This document shows positions 10,453 through 23,462 of a stretch of DNA of 64,000 bases, piece after piece (the first letter of the stretch is position 1; the number at the start of each line of letters is the position of its first letter). This DNA is from Triatoma infestans. Lineage: Eukaryota > Arthropoda > Insecta > Hemiptera > Reduviidae. The position numbers were made by a program, and so were the translations under genes. The stretch spans positions 1 to 64,000 of the forward strand of contig JAAEAF010003823.1 of the NCBI GenBank assembly GCA_011037195.1, in the 5' to 3' direction. The notes below the pieces were generated by a model. That model made no database searches. It saw only the letters and a list, made by a program, of their open reading frames with translations, and was not told where the DNA came from.

Positions 10453-11213
10453 TTCATGTCTAGATCTCTCACTGGCTTATATACAGGTTCCCCACTCTAG
10501 CCTACTTAAGTCAGAGAGTACCAGAGAGGGCCATTTTTCTCTCGGTCTGGCCAGTGTTCTCTCTCTTGCCGTTACACTTTCAAAAATGTATTACCAAAAA
10601 CTATGAAACCTTTCATTATTATTATTATTATTTGCCTGTGGGGAGAGACCATATCCTACGCTATCCATAGCCCCACATCGTCCATATAGCTATACCAAGA
10701 AAAACAACAACAAACCGGGTCCAGAACAAATATCCAGATCCGGGTCTAATCCATCTAAGATTCACCGCAGTCTGAACAAATTGGACAATAACCTTAAAGA
10801 GAAATAGCCTAAGGTCTTCCACAGACATCCTATTCCGATCAAAGGTCCTGAACTCAGTTTCCTCACAACCCAAGCAATGTGTCATAAGGATGGATGGGTG
10901 TTTCCTCCTCTGTCTCACAGACTCTACAAAATGGATCTGACATGAGCCCAACTCTGTAGAGATGTCTTTTCTCAGCAACGTCTCACTAATAGCCCTGTCC
11001 GGACCTCCGATCAGAATATTGGAGTGCCGACAACCAACTGTGCACATCCATAAGGATGAATGTTGTAAAGCTATCCATACTGGAAGCCTGACAAACATGT
11101 ACCAGAGGACAAGCCAATAGCAGGCTCGGGATCAATGAAAGGTAGAGAGGCGCCTAATTTGGCAAACCTGTCCACTTTCTCAATCCCCAAAAATTCCCAT
11201 ATGATCTGGTATC
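10453..11213. repeat. Duplicated segment, copy 1
   Basis: About 760 bp is nearly identical to 12471-13226 in the same orientation. It includes ~160 bp of flank plus the LINE tail, so the LINE was probably already inserted when the segment was copied. Confidence 0.75.
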
Positions 11214-11262
11214 CAGACTAGAAGCACCACCCTTCAAAGAAGAAACCACTTCCAGTCTTTAC
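10617..11262 (-). mobile_element. I-like LINE 3' end, 5'-truncated, with 12-bp target duplication
   Basis: This insertion is bounded by perfect GAAACCTTTCAT duplications (10605-10616 and 11263-11274). On the minus strand it encodes the end of an RNase H domain and then a C-terminal CCHC knuckle, broken by frameshifts. It ends in an (AAT)n tail, typical of I-clade LINEs. The last ~45 bp before the tail match the 3' end of the SINE at 58706-58960. Confidence 0.85.
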
Positions 11263-12180
11263 GAAACCTTTCATACAAATGTTTAATTTTCTGAAAAATA
11301 CATTTCAGTTAGAAAAATCTAAAAGTACAGGGAATGTATTCGTTTAGAGGTCGGAGGTGGTAACCCACTCTGTCAATAGTGTGGTGGGATCACCGTGTTG
11401 TGGCACCAAAAGACAGATCAGGTTATCAACTCTTTACCAATTTCGCTTGTGAATGCTAGTCCTCCAAAAATACATTCCAGTTCTTTAGCTTTTCTAACTG
11501 AACTATATTTTTTCAGAAAATCAAGACCTTTCAGTGAAATGATTCGGTTTGTTTCTTTTATTTTATTAATTATGACTTATTAGAACAAAAAAAAAACTCA
11601 TTCAATTGGAACAGTTTGTTTGAAGATTTTCATAGTTATTTGGTCATAAATTGTGAAAGGATATAGTTTTAGAAATGTTTGGAATCCTTTATACCAATAA
11701 TTCTTGATTGTAAAATGTCCGTAGCAAGCTATAAATTTACTAGCCACTTTTAAGCCTTGTTTTTCATGTATTTATTCAAGTGTTAAGTTTAAAAAATATG
11801 GATAATAAATTAATTAACAATATCCTTTCCTTTTATCTGTAAAAGAAATAAATTCATATAACCGGTGTGATTGGGGAACTGACCGCCTCTCTCTCTCTAT
11901 ATATATACTGGAAATGGTTAAAATTAAACCAAGTAATGGAGGAAAAGTGTTATCTTTGATACCACCCATTTGTAACCCCCTTCTAAACACCTCTTGGGCA
12001 AATAAAACACCATGAAACGCAAGTATACTCCTACATATTTTCCAACAAATCCCAACACATTCCAAATACACATATATTCATGGGACTTTTAATTTACACT
12101 TACAAAAAAAACATGTTTTCTAGCACCTATCAAAACCATTAGTTTATAAAAATATTCCTGCTATTTGGGAACAGAAATGA

Positions 12181-12205
12181 TTTTTTTTTTTTTTTTTTTT
12201 TTTTT
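12181..12205. repeat. Poly-T run of 25
   Basis: Uninterrupted 25 T. It has no clear partner element and could be the reversed tail of a decayed retroposon. Confidence 0.9.
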
Positions 12206-12636
12206 AAAGGCTATTTTCTCATACTGCTTTTATTATAATTGTAATAGACAAATAGTAATTTTCTTGTTAGTGTTGTAAAATAATGGAAGCTCGAAACAAA
12301 ACAAAAAACACTCACATGACTTTATCTTAATCCTATTAAAATAATTCTTAATCCCATATAAAATGAGAAATCTTCTTTAAACTTCAAATTTTAATTATTT
12401 GTCCTAACATACAGATGAAATGGCGGGGGCACATAGTAGAATGATTAATTGTAATCCGAAGGAGAGTGCCAATTCATGTCTAGATCTCTCACTGGCTTAT
12501 ATACAGGATCCCCACTCTAGCCTGCTTAAGTGAGAGAGTCCCAGAGAGGGCCATTTTTCTCTCGGTCTGGCCTGTGTTCTCTCACTTGCCGTTACACTTT
12601 CAAAAATTTATTACCAAAAACTATGAAACCTTTCAT

Positions 12637-13226
12637 TATTATTATTATTTGCCTGTGGGGAGAGACCATATCCTACGCTATCCATAGCCCCACAGCGTCC
12701 ATATAGCTATACCAAGAAAAACAACAACAAACCGGGTCTAGAACAAATATCCAGATCCGGGTCCAATCCATCTAAGATTCACCGCAGTCTGAACAAATTG
12801 GACAATAACCTTAAAGAGAAATAGCCTAAGGTCTTCCACAGACATCCTATTCCGATCAAAGGTCCTGAACTCAGTTTCCTCACAAACCAAGCAATCTGTC
12901 ATAAGATGGATGGGTGTTTCCTTCTCTGTCTCACAGACTCTACAAAATGGATCTGACATGAGCCCAACTCTGTAGAGATGTCTTTTCTCAGCAACGTCTC
13001 ACTAATAGCCCTGTCCGGACCTCCGATCAGAATGTTGGAGTGCCGACAACCAACTGTGCACATCCTTAAGGATCAATGTTGTAAAGCTATCCATACTGGA
13101 AGCCTGACAAACATGTACCAGAGGACAAGCCAATAGCAGGCTCGGGATCAATGAAAGGTAGAGAGGCGCCTAATTTGGCAAACCTATCCACTTTCTCATC
13201 CCCAAAATTCCCATATGATCTGGTAT
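12637..13226 (-). pseudogene. I-like LINE C-terminal relic, duplicate copy
   Basis: This is the second copy of the LINE tail at 10617-11262. It retains a 73-codon open stretch (12738-12959) with a CCHC knuckle: C-x2-C, then H-x4-C, in DPFCRVCETEKETPIHLMTDC-like order. The left flank, including GAAACCTTTCAT at 12625-12636, matches copy 1, but the right end is about 36 bp shorter and lacks the second duplication. Confidence 0.82.
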
Positions 13227-13359
13227 GAAACGTATAACATTTGAAATTTAATGTCGCAGAATTTTGCCAGAAAAAATGTTAGCAATAAAACTAATAATTT
13301 TACATCACTAGAGCAGTTAGCATTTCAAGTACTAGAAGGATTATGAGAATATAAAAGAA

Positions 13360-13740
13360 AGCTTATCCATAGATAACACAAAAATTAAGACACGCCTACC
13401 AAACTCTTAGACAGCTCCATCCATTAATTAACAACAGACGGACGCCATTAAAACCGCAATGCTCTAGACTTCTTTATACTTAGACCTTTACTGAACTAAC
13501 ACATGTCTGCCCCATATGGATGGGAGCTAGTAAAAGTGCATTGAAAAAATGGCAAGTATTCCAGAATAAAGTACTGCATATCGCCTGGTGTAAGCACTGG
13601 TGGTTTATGTGGAATGAAGACAGAAATCTCAACAATCAATAACTTCATTGACAAGAAAGGAACAGCACATAGATTTGAAGGACAACTTACAAAGTACAGA
13701 CCACCAACTCGGCAACGCGACAACAATTAAAACTGAAATT
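13360..13740 (+). pseudogene. Jockey-like LINE reverse transcriptase C-terminal relic
   Basis: Across shifted frames the translation shows the end of a Jockey-type polyprotein: a block like THVCPIWMGASKSALKKWQV, followed by QNKVLHIA, and later NNFIDKKGTAHRF. In intact elements this corresponds to the CPIW...LQ..QNK region and the I..FI......FY stretch. Several stops and frame changes make it a dead fragment. No poly-A tail or target duplication was seen. Confidence 0.68.
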
Positions 13741-15238
13741 ACCTCAGGACGATACTTCAAAATAATTAACCAATTAATATTTGTTTAAATAAACAAATTT
13801 TGTTTATTGTTTTTATTTCATGAAGCAACAATAAACTGTCGAGCAAATAAAGATATTTTTATTTTTTTAAAAAAGGTTATTGCGTGGTTAAATTGGAAAC
13901 TGATGTAAAATCAACCAAGATGGTTTCCACTAATAATTGAAATAACATAAATATTTAGTACTTTTGCCTGGTGTTTATTTGCAAATCTGTATTATTTATT
14001 ATCTACAACAAGATAAACAACCGTTGATTCCTATCAGATTAAAAATGAACCCAACTAATTTTGTAGTTTTGGTTTTTATAGAGGCAAAAAAAAAGGTACG
14101 ACTGAAGTAAACGCTAATTTGGAACTTGAAGTGGCTAAAAATAAAATCTTAATTATTCCGTTGAAACTTTCAGATGGGCTCTTATCTCCTAAATTCCAGT
14201 ATGTCTGTGTAGTGTGTGCAGTCAATGGACTCTACTCGACCTGAATATTTTATAAAGTTTTCCCTATTCCCCCCAATACCAATCCCTTATTTATGTTATC
14301 ACCATTAACAGTGGCTTTTTTTATTTTTATCATTTTTTTTCTTTTTTTTTTTTGGCGCATCGACTGCCTTGGCCATTAGCTCCTGTCATATAATTATTTG
14401 CACTTTATAGGCATTTTTGGATGCATATAATTTATTATATTTATGAAAAATTCTAATTTTATGCTTTATTCGTTAAACATGTATATATAAACAAAAATCT
14501 GATGTGAAACACTCACAAGACTTTCTCATACTCCAATTTACATGGTTACATAGTCTGTAGTTTTTCAAACTAATCTTTCAATATGTGGACTGCGCCACAT
14601 AAATTAAAAAAGAAATGAAGGACAATATAATGAATAGCTATAAACACGAGGTCAAAGTAAAGAGTTTTAGTCAAAGATTAGTATTTTTAGTCAAAGAAAA
14701 GAAGATTTAAAATATTATGAATTTCTTTGAGAAATTTTTATGTGTTTAACATCAATTTTATTTTGTCCTACTAGTACAAACGGCCAAATACAACATGGCG
14801 GACTTTCATTGGATCATTTCCGCCTAATTCTCTTTTCCTTTCTGTTTGAACAATGGAATGAAAGTGCTGAATTTTTTCCTTATATCTCACCTTAATTATA
14901 CATATATATAGTAGTTAAGAAATAGCTGGATTTTTTGCGTTTGTGTATAAAACAAAAAAAATATAGCATAATTTGATCATTTATAAAATATCTTGGTCAA
15001 CATAATAATTCTAATTTTCTGATTGACCTAAATTACACCCCACAATTGACACCATCACTTCTTTACTGTGATTGGCTAATTATTTATAGCTAATTATTTC
15101 TATGAAAAATCAAGTTTAGAATTTTTTTACTAATTTTCCCTACGCAGGTACTTTTATAAATTATTAAATTGTGCTATAAAATCTTTTATGAAAAAATCCA
15201 AAAAATCAAATTATTTCTAACATAAAATTTACTGTTTT
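13741..15238. other. AT-rich intergenic sequence
   Basis: No gene or repeat was recognised. A few T-runs are present near 14330-14355. Confidence 0.4.
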
Positions 15239-15840
15239 ATATAGGGTAAAGCTAGGAGTGATGACAGGGGTAGGAGAGAAGACGCAGGCTTTACTTCTCT
15301 TGTTTCCCACCACGTGGCGTCATGGAAGTTAGTCCAGGAGTGGAGAGATCAGAAGCGAATGTATTGCAAAATTCTTCAGTTATTTTGTGTGTTCTTCTGT
15401 GTTCTACGAATCACATATCTGGTGTGTTCAGGTATATCTGGTGGAATACCTGAATTTTCATAACGCATTAGTAACTTTGTATATGCTATATATTAATTGC
15501 AATTGAAATGAAAGATTTCCACGCAGTCATTAAAGTTGGACTCGTAGACATAGTGTTTACCAAGTTTCATGTCGATCGACATGTTAACTTCACAGAGGAG
15601 AGGTCTCCTGCCTATGGCGCGTCATCTATCCTACCATAGTATGAGAGAGGCCAAATATAGTGTATTTGTTCTTTGTTTCTGGAATAAATGAGAATGTCTT
15701 CATTTTGAAAAATAACATTTTTTTGTAGATAATAGGAGTTGACATATGTTTTATAAGAATTACCTCTTTAATATATCCCCTATATTTTGATACAAGGCAT
15801 AACTTTGAAATGTGCGTCACCTCTCCTAGCTTTACCCTAT
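15239..15840. mobile_element. Non-coding TIR element (MITE-like), ~600 bp
   Basis: The element has perfect 18-bp terminal inverted repeats: ATAGGGTAAAGCTAGGAG at 15241-15258 and its reverse complement at 15823-15840. Similarity continues inward for about 10 bp with mismatches. It has no coding capacity. TTAA follows the right end but not the left, so the target duplication and superfamily are unresolved. Confidence 0.82.
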
Positions 15841-16118
15841 TTAATGTGAGCAATAAAGAAAAAACTCAAGAGTTTTCATTCCATTGTGGAAAAAACAGGC
15901 AAAAGAGAATGAGGCAAAAATGCAAAATCCACCCCCATTTTTTATTTTACCGTACCTACTAGTGGGACAAAAGAAAATTTACAAAATATTTGACGCTTCT
16001 ACTATCTATAATTTATTTGTTTAATTGCATTAATAATTAGTTTGTACCCTTCTTTTATTTTGCTTAGATTTTGATTGAATACTTCTTTATGATAGATACT
16101 CTCTCAAATAGTGTATAA

Positions 16119-16175
16119 ACTGAATTTGCTCTGTCCAAGTCTGTCTTATCACAATGTTTTGACAAAACATCCTGT
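16119..16175 (+). repeat. HHR-A 5' fragment
   Basis: It matches the HHR-A leader (TGAATTTGCTCTGTCCAAG..., then CATCCTG) and stops inside the hammerhead core, where family X sequence begins. Confidence 0.65.
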
Positions 16176-16985
16176 CAAAATAGAAAAATTACAGGAAGCT
16201 CAAACTGTATTCCATTTAGGGACTATCATTGCATCAGACAGGAAGATTCGGGCAAAATCCATCAACCGGAAGTGCCACTGAATGTTTTTTTTATTTTTTT
16301 GTGATTTTCTCTAAAATGGCTCCAACGATTTTCTTTAAACTGTATACATAGAAAGAGATAACATTTATCCGGGAAAATTCATTAAGGGCACTTTTGGGTT
16401 TATGGTTTCCTCTAAAGAGCTATTTCAGTTTATTACACAATTCTATCATCTAAATAGCATTAGTTAGAATTAAATATGTTATTGAAAACGCGGTTTGAAG
16501 GAAATCGGATGACCAGAAATGCACTTTACGGAAAGTAGTGTTCATTTTTCTGCTATTTTCTCTAAAACAAACTTCACCGATTTTCTTTTAACTGGTTACA
16601 TCAACTACACACAACTACAAATTTTACACCAACTACAACTTTTATTTGAAACATTTCTCCGGGAAAATTCATTTAAGGGCACTTTTGGTGGAGGGATGGG
16701 GTTTATGGGTTCCTCTAAAGTGCTATTTTAGTTCAACAATATGCTATACAATTCTGCCAACTAAATAATATTAATTAGAATCATATAAGTTGCCAACATT
16801 TCCAGTTTGAAGAAAATCGGTTGAGCAGAAGAAGAGCGACTTTATTGAATAGGTTTTCTAGTTTTTTTATGATTTCATCTATAAAAATGACGACGGTTTT
16901 AAACACTAATAAGAATTGTAAGTGTGAAGAAAATTTGCCATTTCGCAGTAAGAGAAAGTTGTATGAGTGTTTCACGCCAGACTTT
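16176..16985 (+). mobile_element. Family X copy, headless
   Basis: Contains two of the ~300-bp modules and the 3' end (AGTAAGAGAAAGT then a GTATGAGTGTTTCACGCC hairpin). A second family X copy begins within 15 bp, so the two are head-to-tail. Confidence 0.75.
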
Positions 16986-16995
16986 TTTTTTATTA

Positions 16996-18032
16996 TTACT
17001 TTCTCTTACTCCAAATTGTAATCGTGTCAAATTTTCGATATAGAGTTTTCACCGGAAATATCCGTTTTGAGGTGCCCTGAGTCCAAAAAAGTGTTTTTTA
17101 GCAAATTGTCTGTGTGTGTGTGTGTGTGTGTTTATGTGTGTGTGTGTGTGGTGTGTGTGTGTGTGGGTGGGTGCGTATGTATGTATGTATGTGAACAGCA
17201 TAGCTCAAAAACGAAAAACCGTAGAAAGTTGAAACTTGATATTCTGTATAGGTATCACCATGGGATCTGGCAGTACGTTATCTGTCTAAATTCCTCAACC
17301 GGAAGTACCACTTTACTAGTTGTTTTTTTTTACTTTTTTGCAATTTTCTCAAAAATGGCTCCGATGATTTTCTTTAAACCTGGTATAGCAACTACATATA
17401 CAAAGAGCTACAACTTTTATTTGAAACATTTCTCAAGGAAAATTCATTTAAGGGCACTTCCGGGGGAGGAGTGGGGTTAGGTTTTCATCTAAAGTGCTAT
17501 TTCAGTTTATTAAACAATTCTGCCTTCTTAATAATGTTAATTAGAATTAAATATGTTGTTGAAATTCCGAGTCTGAAAAAAAAAGGACAAGCGGAAGTGC
17601 GTTTATTTTAACACTTTACTAAATGATTTCTTCATTTTTTCGCGATTTTCTCAAAAATAGTTCTGACGATTTTCTTGAAACATCGTGTATAAACCAAACA
17701 TGCAATGATCTACATCTTTTATTTAAAACATTTCTCTGGGAAAATTCATTCAATGGCACTTTTAGGGGAGGGGTGAGGTTACAGCTTCCTCTAAATTGCT
17801 ATCATAGTTGATTATACAATTTGATCATCCAAACAAAATTAATTAGAAATAAATAGATGGCCAAAATTCCGAGTTTTAAGAAAATTAGTAAACCGAAGTG
17901 CGCTTTTATGAACAGTTTTTTCAGTTTTCAACGTATTTCATCAAATTTGGTACACAAACTATAACATTTGTCAATTATAATTTTTAGAACAGGAGTAAGA
18001 GAAAGTTGTGTGAATGTTTCACACCAGATTTT
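16996..18032 (+). mobile_element. Family X copy, complete, three modules
   Basis: Starts with ACTTTCTCTTACTCC (16998-17012) and ends with its inverted copy GGAGTAAGAGAAAGT (17992-18006), followed by the hairpin GTGTGAATGTTTCACAC. The interior has a GT-rich microsatellite and ~300-bp modules. The 137-codon frame across the GT repeat is not a gene. Confidence 0.85.
17112..17166. repeat. (GT)n microsatellite inside family X
   Basis: An impure GT run in the position where most family X copies have a GT or GTAT repeat. Confidence 0.9.
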
Positions 18033-18259
18033 TTATTTTTATTTTAACGAGGAAGAGGTTACATTCCCGACTTCCAGCAACCACCATTCTCCCAGTTCCC
18101 ATCGCTTAATCCTGTTGCTCCTATCAATTCTTCCACATACTACATTTAGCTCTTCCTATGTCCGCCTCGTTTCCTCCTTTCTAGAGGGGAAGCTATTTTT
18201 GGACATTTTTTTGGGGGTCATCCGCATTACATGGCCAGGCCTTTTATATCTTTAGATCT

Positions 18260-21200
18260 CTATAACATAGAGAATAATCTTATGGACAAAAAATACTAAT
18301 TTGAGGAACAAAAACTCTAATAATTTGATGACGACATAACAAATATATAATATATATATTTATTATTATACATAATCAATAATAATAACAAATCTTTAAC
18401 AAATAGTTTTAACAATTATGAAAGACCAAAAAAAAAATATAGTACTTTATTAATTTGCACATTTATTTACAGATTTCCTAATAAAAATTATTATTCTTTA
18501 TTTTCAAGTTCTAACAAATAAGGTCAATACAATTTTTGTCTATAATTAGTTTTAATTGGAATTTCTTGGAAATGCACAATTGCTATAACATTTTTCTTTA
18601 TTTTTTTGTATTAATTCTTTGATAAATTCAATCATTCTTAATAAAAATAATGATTGGCACAAAAAATAATCACAATTAAATATTTGTTAAAATTTATAAG
18701 ATTATGTATAAATATGTGTTTTTTATATATTTTTTTGTTCATCTTTTTTTAAAAAAATTTAATATTTTTTTTAATTTATTTATTTTTGTTTTACAAACTA
18801 TCTTTGTTTATCTAAAAATTTATTACAATTAAATTAAAAAATAATATTGTCAAATTCATAATTAACAATTTTCTAATTAACTTTTTGTGTGTATACACAT
18901 AACCCATTATAATAAGAAAATAATTAAATTAAAAAAAAAAAAAAACTATATTAATTCTGACCAAGTATTTTTTAAAGAAAGCTTAATTGTTTTACTGCCT
19001 AAATTTTCCTATTTTTTTTTTTTTTTTTAATTCTTTATTTATTTAAATTTTATTGATTCATAAAATTGTCACATATTTCCTAAACAAATTTTGAATCATT
19101 TTTCTTAAAGCTAAAAGGCGCTCTATTAAAAACTAACCCAATTTAAATTGATATTATTACAGAACATTAATTGTTTTAAATTATAATAGTTATATACAAT
19201 TAAAAAAAAAAATAACAAGAACAGAATAAAATGAATAGGAACTTAAAATTGTAATAATAAATAATCGAAAAAGCAACATTTATAGAAGTTCATTATCGTC
19301 CGAATATCCTTTTTGTTAATTAATTTTTGTTTTTATAAAACAAAATAAAAAACAATACTTTTAAAAACTCCATTTTGTAAAAATAAAAACAATTTTAAAA
19401 CTTTTTTTTTTTATTCATAATAATATTTTTATAGTGTTATTTAAAATTATTAATCCATTAAAAGCTCCCCTATATAAAATTTTCCAGGATTGTTAGCACT
19501 TTTAAACGCCAATGATCTTTTTTTTCTTTTTTTTTTTGTTCTTTCCAGAACAGAAGCATTCTTAAGATTACATTTCATTTCTTTTCCAGGCGGAAACTTC
19601 TTATTGGATAAGTGCAATAGATCTCTGAGGGTTTTCCATGCTAAGAAAATATTTTTGTAGCAGATAAATCATTGTTTTTAAAAAAGATGTAATAATATAT
19701 TCATTGTCTTTGTAAGTGTAAGAATTAGCGTAAATGTTTTTACTAGTTGTATGATGAATTATTTCATCCTCAGTTGGTAATTATATGGTATCTCCCGCTG
19801 TAGCTTTGGAAGTTATTATCCATTCCCAAGACTAATGTAGCAGTTCAAGTTTGTGAATATAATGCATCCATTTGGCAGGCCTGCTGTTTCACAAGTCAAA
19901 GGAATCATGAATAGAATCGCTTCCTCTGTAGAGAGTAAGTGGACTAGTCACAGTTCTCCAGTGATCTCGGCGTCCTCGCGGGTATTCCAGTCAAATAACG
20001 AACAATATTCACACTAACATTCCGAACGGTCGTACAATGCACTTAAAACCCACAGAGGTTGTTGATATATATGCAACAACATTGGTTTAAAACATACCCA
20101 CAAACAAATATTAGCTCTCCATCTGGACATAATCTGTCACACTTAAACAATGCACAGTTTATCTAGGCGTCTACATTTTATGCTCAATCATTCAACATTC
20201 AATGGTGTCTTTTAGGTTTCACAATGGATTTGTCTTTATAGAGTCTTCCTTTATACTTCTAAAATCTATTTTTTTGTTGCGATATCAACAGACCTGGAAA
20301 AAGGTCATCGGAAAAACAAAAACAAACAAAAATCACTCAAACTGATTTCTTTCCTTAAAATGGATGATCCCTCGCTGGGGAGATTTTATCATTATTATTC
20401 TTTACAGGATCTTTTGTTTAGCTGTGTCTTCGCTGCAAGTACGATCCGGTATTCGTCCGCTGTGTTTGACTCCAATAAATTTATATCTGGCAATTTAAAA
20501 ATTTGAAATCCAAAATATCCCACACTGCAGAACCTGGACATTTATTAATGATATTGAAGTTGTTGTAACAGTGAACATGAAGTATACGTTCTCCAATCCC
20601 ATTAGTTTTTTGCTAATTATTTGATTAGATTATTATTTTACTAATTTTGCTAATTATTTTAGATTATTATTTAATCTAATTAATTTGCTTTTCTGCTAAG
20701 GGAAAAGCTTTGCAACTATTAAAAGTGCTAACAATCCCGAAAATATAATAGAGAATCTGAAGTTAGCTTTACACTGCTGTAACTATAACAGAAATTTAAA
20801 TTTTTAATAAATTTAATTATATCCCCTAAAGCTCTACATTTTATAAAACATACTATCCAGAGTTTGGCGCCATAAAAACTTGGGGATTTTATGACTATTT
20901 TTTTTTTTTATTATTATTGTTTTTTTATACACATATAGGTTTTCATATCCAATAGTTTAGAAAGAAAAAAAACTGTTTAGGAACTATGAAATAAAACTTT
21001 TAATCATTTATAAACTGTAAAACAAATATTTAAATAATTTCGTAATTAATAAAAATCATTCCTTAAGCTTTATACAATTTTTTTTAATTTCTTACAAAAC
21101 TCAGCGTTTATAAGATAAATTTTGTAAGCATTTAAATTTTTTTTTTTCTTTCTTCTTTTATTTTTATTTTATTCATTGTGTTTTTTTGTAAAAACCATAG

Positions 21201-23327
21201 TTTTCATCTAGATATTAATTTAGCTATAAATTAAAATTTCAGGGAAAAATGTATAGATTGATTGCTTTGCAGTGGTCCTTATGATTTAATTTTTAGGATA
21301 ACTTTTATTTAAATAAAATAAAATAAAATAAAAATGGAATGTTCTTATATATTTTTTTTTAATTTAATTAATTTAATGAAAGTTCTTTTTAAATTAGATT
21401 CTAAAAAAACGATTTTGGTAATCTAAAGCAAACTATTTACAAGATTAAAAGTGTCTTTTATAAGAAAGAAATTCCATGATTTGATCATTGATGTAAACAG
21501 TTTTGGATTTAAATGTAAAAAAGGTTAGATAAGGTTCTTTTTAAAAAGATTGTTACCGATTAAAATTTTGATACTCAATTTCACTAGACATTTTTCTAAC
21601 ATTAATGAAAAACAAAATTGATAATAATAAATTTTATTCAAGTACTAACATAATTAATTTCTGGAAATACTTTTGCTAAATATAATATAACAAAACCAAA
21701 AAAAATAAGAAGAAATTAGGAAAACGTGAAAGTATTGCTTTTATTTTCTTTATTTTTTTTTTTCTTCGATTGGAAAACAAAATAAAGTTAGAAATTCTGC
21801 TGAACAAAGTAAGGCAAACGAAGCTTTTTATCATTCCTGAAAATTACCTAAATGTTTTGTTGCAGAAATTGATTTATTTTTTCTAGAATTTCATTAGTTT
21901 TCTCGATGAGACACACAAAATTTTTTTCTATAATATTATAATTTAATTCCCGTTTAGAAAATTTATTTTCTGTCCATATTAAGGTCATGAATAACTAAAT
22001 ATTTGTTCTTCTTTTAAATGATTATTTTATTAATTTTGTATTATATTCTGATATCAAAGAACAGCAATATTGACCTTTTAGAACCTACAACTTCCCTACT
22101 CTACTTCTATTCATTTTGGTATATTTGCTATCAATAGATTTCTATCATCAACAAATTAAGATTGTAAAAAAAAAACAGGAGTAAAAATGCAGCTATTCTA
22201 TCGTTACACTAAACCTAAATATAAATACCTAAACCTAAATGTTTTTTATAGATAAAGGTTCCTGTTTGAGGAAAGTGTGACCCGTCCCAGCACTTCTACA
22301 ACCTCCCTTAAATCTATTTTATCAGAAATATATTATTCATATAAAACTGATAAAAAAAACAAAACTGAAATATCCACTCAGTAATGTCCGGTTTGGGAAT
22401 TTTGAAATCGAAACCTTATTGCCGATACCTCTAATGATATACAAACGGAATATCGAGTTTGTACTTTCTGCGATTTTTTTTTCAATTTAAGTATTACTGT
22501 TAATATCTTAAAAAAAAAAAAAAAACTCAGGATTCAGGAATCCTCAAAATGTGAATACTCAATTTCGGAAAATCTAACATGACCTCATTACTTCCCTATT
22601 AATAAAAAAGAGAAAGAAAATATAAAAATTAAAACATCTTTGTCCATTTAACAATTCAAAACAATATTAGGTAAAAAATTTTAGTTTAAAATTAATCAAT
22701 TCGATAAACTATGTATTTATTATGTTCAGCAATATTTTCAGAAAATACTTTCTTCTTATTTTTAATTGGAAAACTTAAATGAAGTCGTTAAGTATAGTTT
22801 TTTTCTTTTTCACAATGAAAAAACTTTATTTTTGTGGAAGATATTCTTACCGTTCGTCTATTTGTACTACACTGTCTTGTAACTATTCAAAAATGTAGCA
22901 GCTGAACAAAAGTGAATCACAGCAATTTTACTATAAATTCTTCGAAAAAAAAAAATAACTCATTAACTTATGACGATCACATAAGGACCACTTTTTACAA
23001 AATTATAGGAAAATTCGAGAAAAAAAGTATATAGATTATAGGAAGCCTATTTTAATTATTCATTAAAATTATTAATTTATAAATAAAGTAATATAAAATA
23101 TTTATATTCTTCAAAATGCACAAATTTACAAATTCTAAAAAACAAAACAAAAAAAATAAAAAAGGCAATTATTAAATATTAATTTTCTTCCTTTTTTTTT
23201 TCTTTTTTTTAATTAATTCATAAGAATTGATCCATTTATTCTTTTTTTTTTTTTTAATCCAATGGCATTATTGAATACTGACTTGGTAATTAACACCTTC
23301 TTCGTTTTGATCAATAAATAAATAAAT
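18260..23327. other. AT-rich region downstream of the SLC6 stop
   Basis: About 5 kb is very AT-rich, full of T and A homopolymers, with no family X, SINE, LINE or hammerhead copy recognised apart from a family X head fragment at about 22380-22620. It lies directly 3' of the SLC6 coding end on the minus strand and could be a long 3' UTR. AATAAA overlaps the stop codon and recurs further down. A compositionally more normal patch lies at 19560-20560. Confidence 0.45.
22380..22620 (-). repeat. Family X head fragment
   Basis: On the minus strand it reads the family X start: a CTATTAGGGAAGTA-like TIR remnant, a GAGTATTCAC block, the TTTGAGGATTCC block and the ACAAACTCGATATTCCGTTTG block. Confidence 0.55.
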
Positions 23328-23462
23328 TTATTGATTTACAACGAATGAATTAGTTTTGCTAAGTAATACAGCACTACTTTCCGACATTGGAAGAAGTTTT
23401 GGTACAACTGCTACTTCTCTGGGCCTTACTTTTACTCTTGGTTGTAGGCCGTCTTTCAGTCT
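23328..23462 (-). CDS. SLC6 coding exon 11 (C-terminal tail and stop)
   Basis: 135 nt, residues 551-594 plus TAA. Follows TTCATTTTAG and begins [16 protein letters not shown], which fits the SLC6 tail after FKQ; the last residues are SFVVNQ. The stop codon overlaps an AATAAA. The 1.9-kb intron before it contains a LINE relic. Confidence 0.88.
   Translation of the reverse strand, partial: RLKDGLQPRVKVRPREVAVVPKLLPMSESSAVLLSKTNSFVVNQ

Noticed and set aside
17067..17480. 137-codon frame through the GT repeat
   Set aside because: A simple-repeat translation (VCVCVC) with family X sequence downstream; not conserved in other copies.
18900..18960. Poly-A run as a retroposon tail
   Set aside because: No head sequence or target duplication; the whole region is homopolymer-rich.
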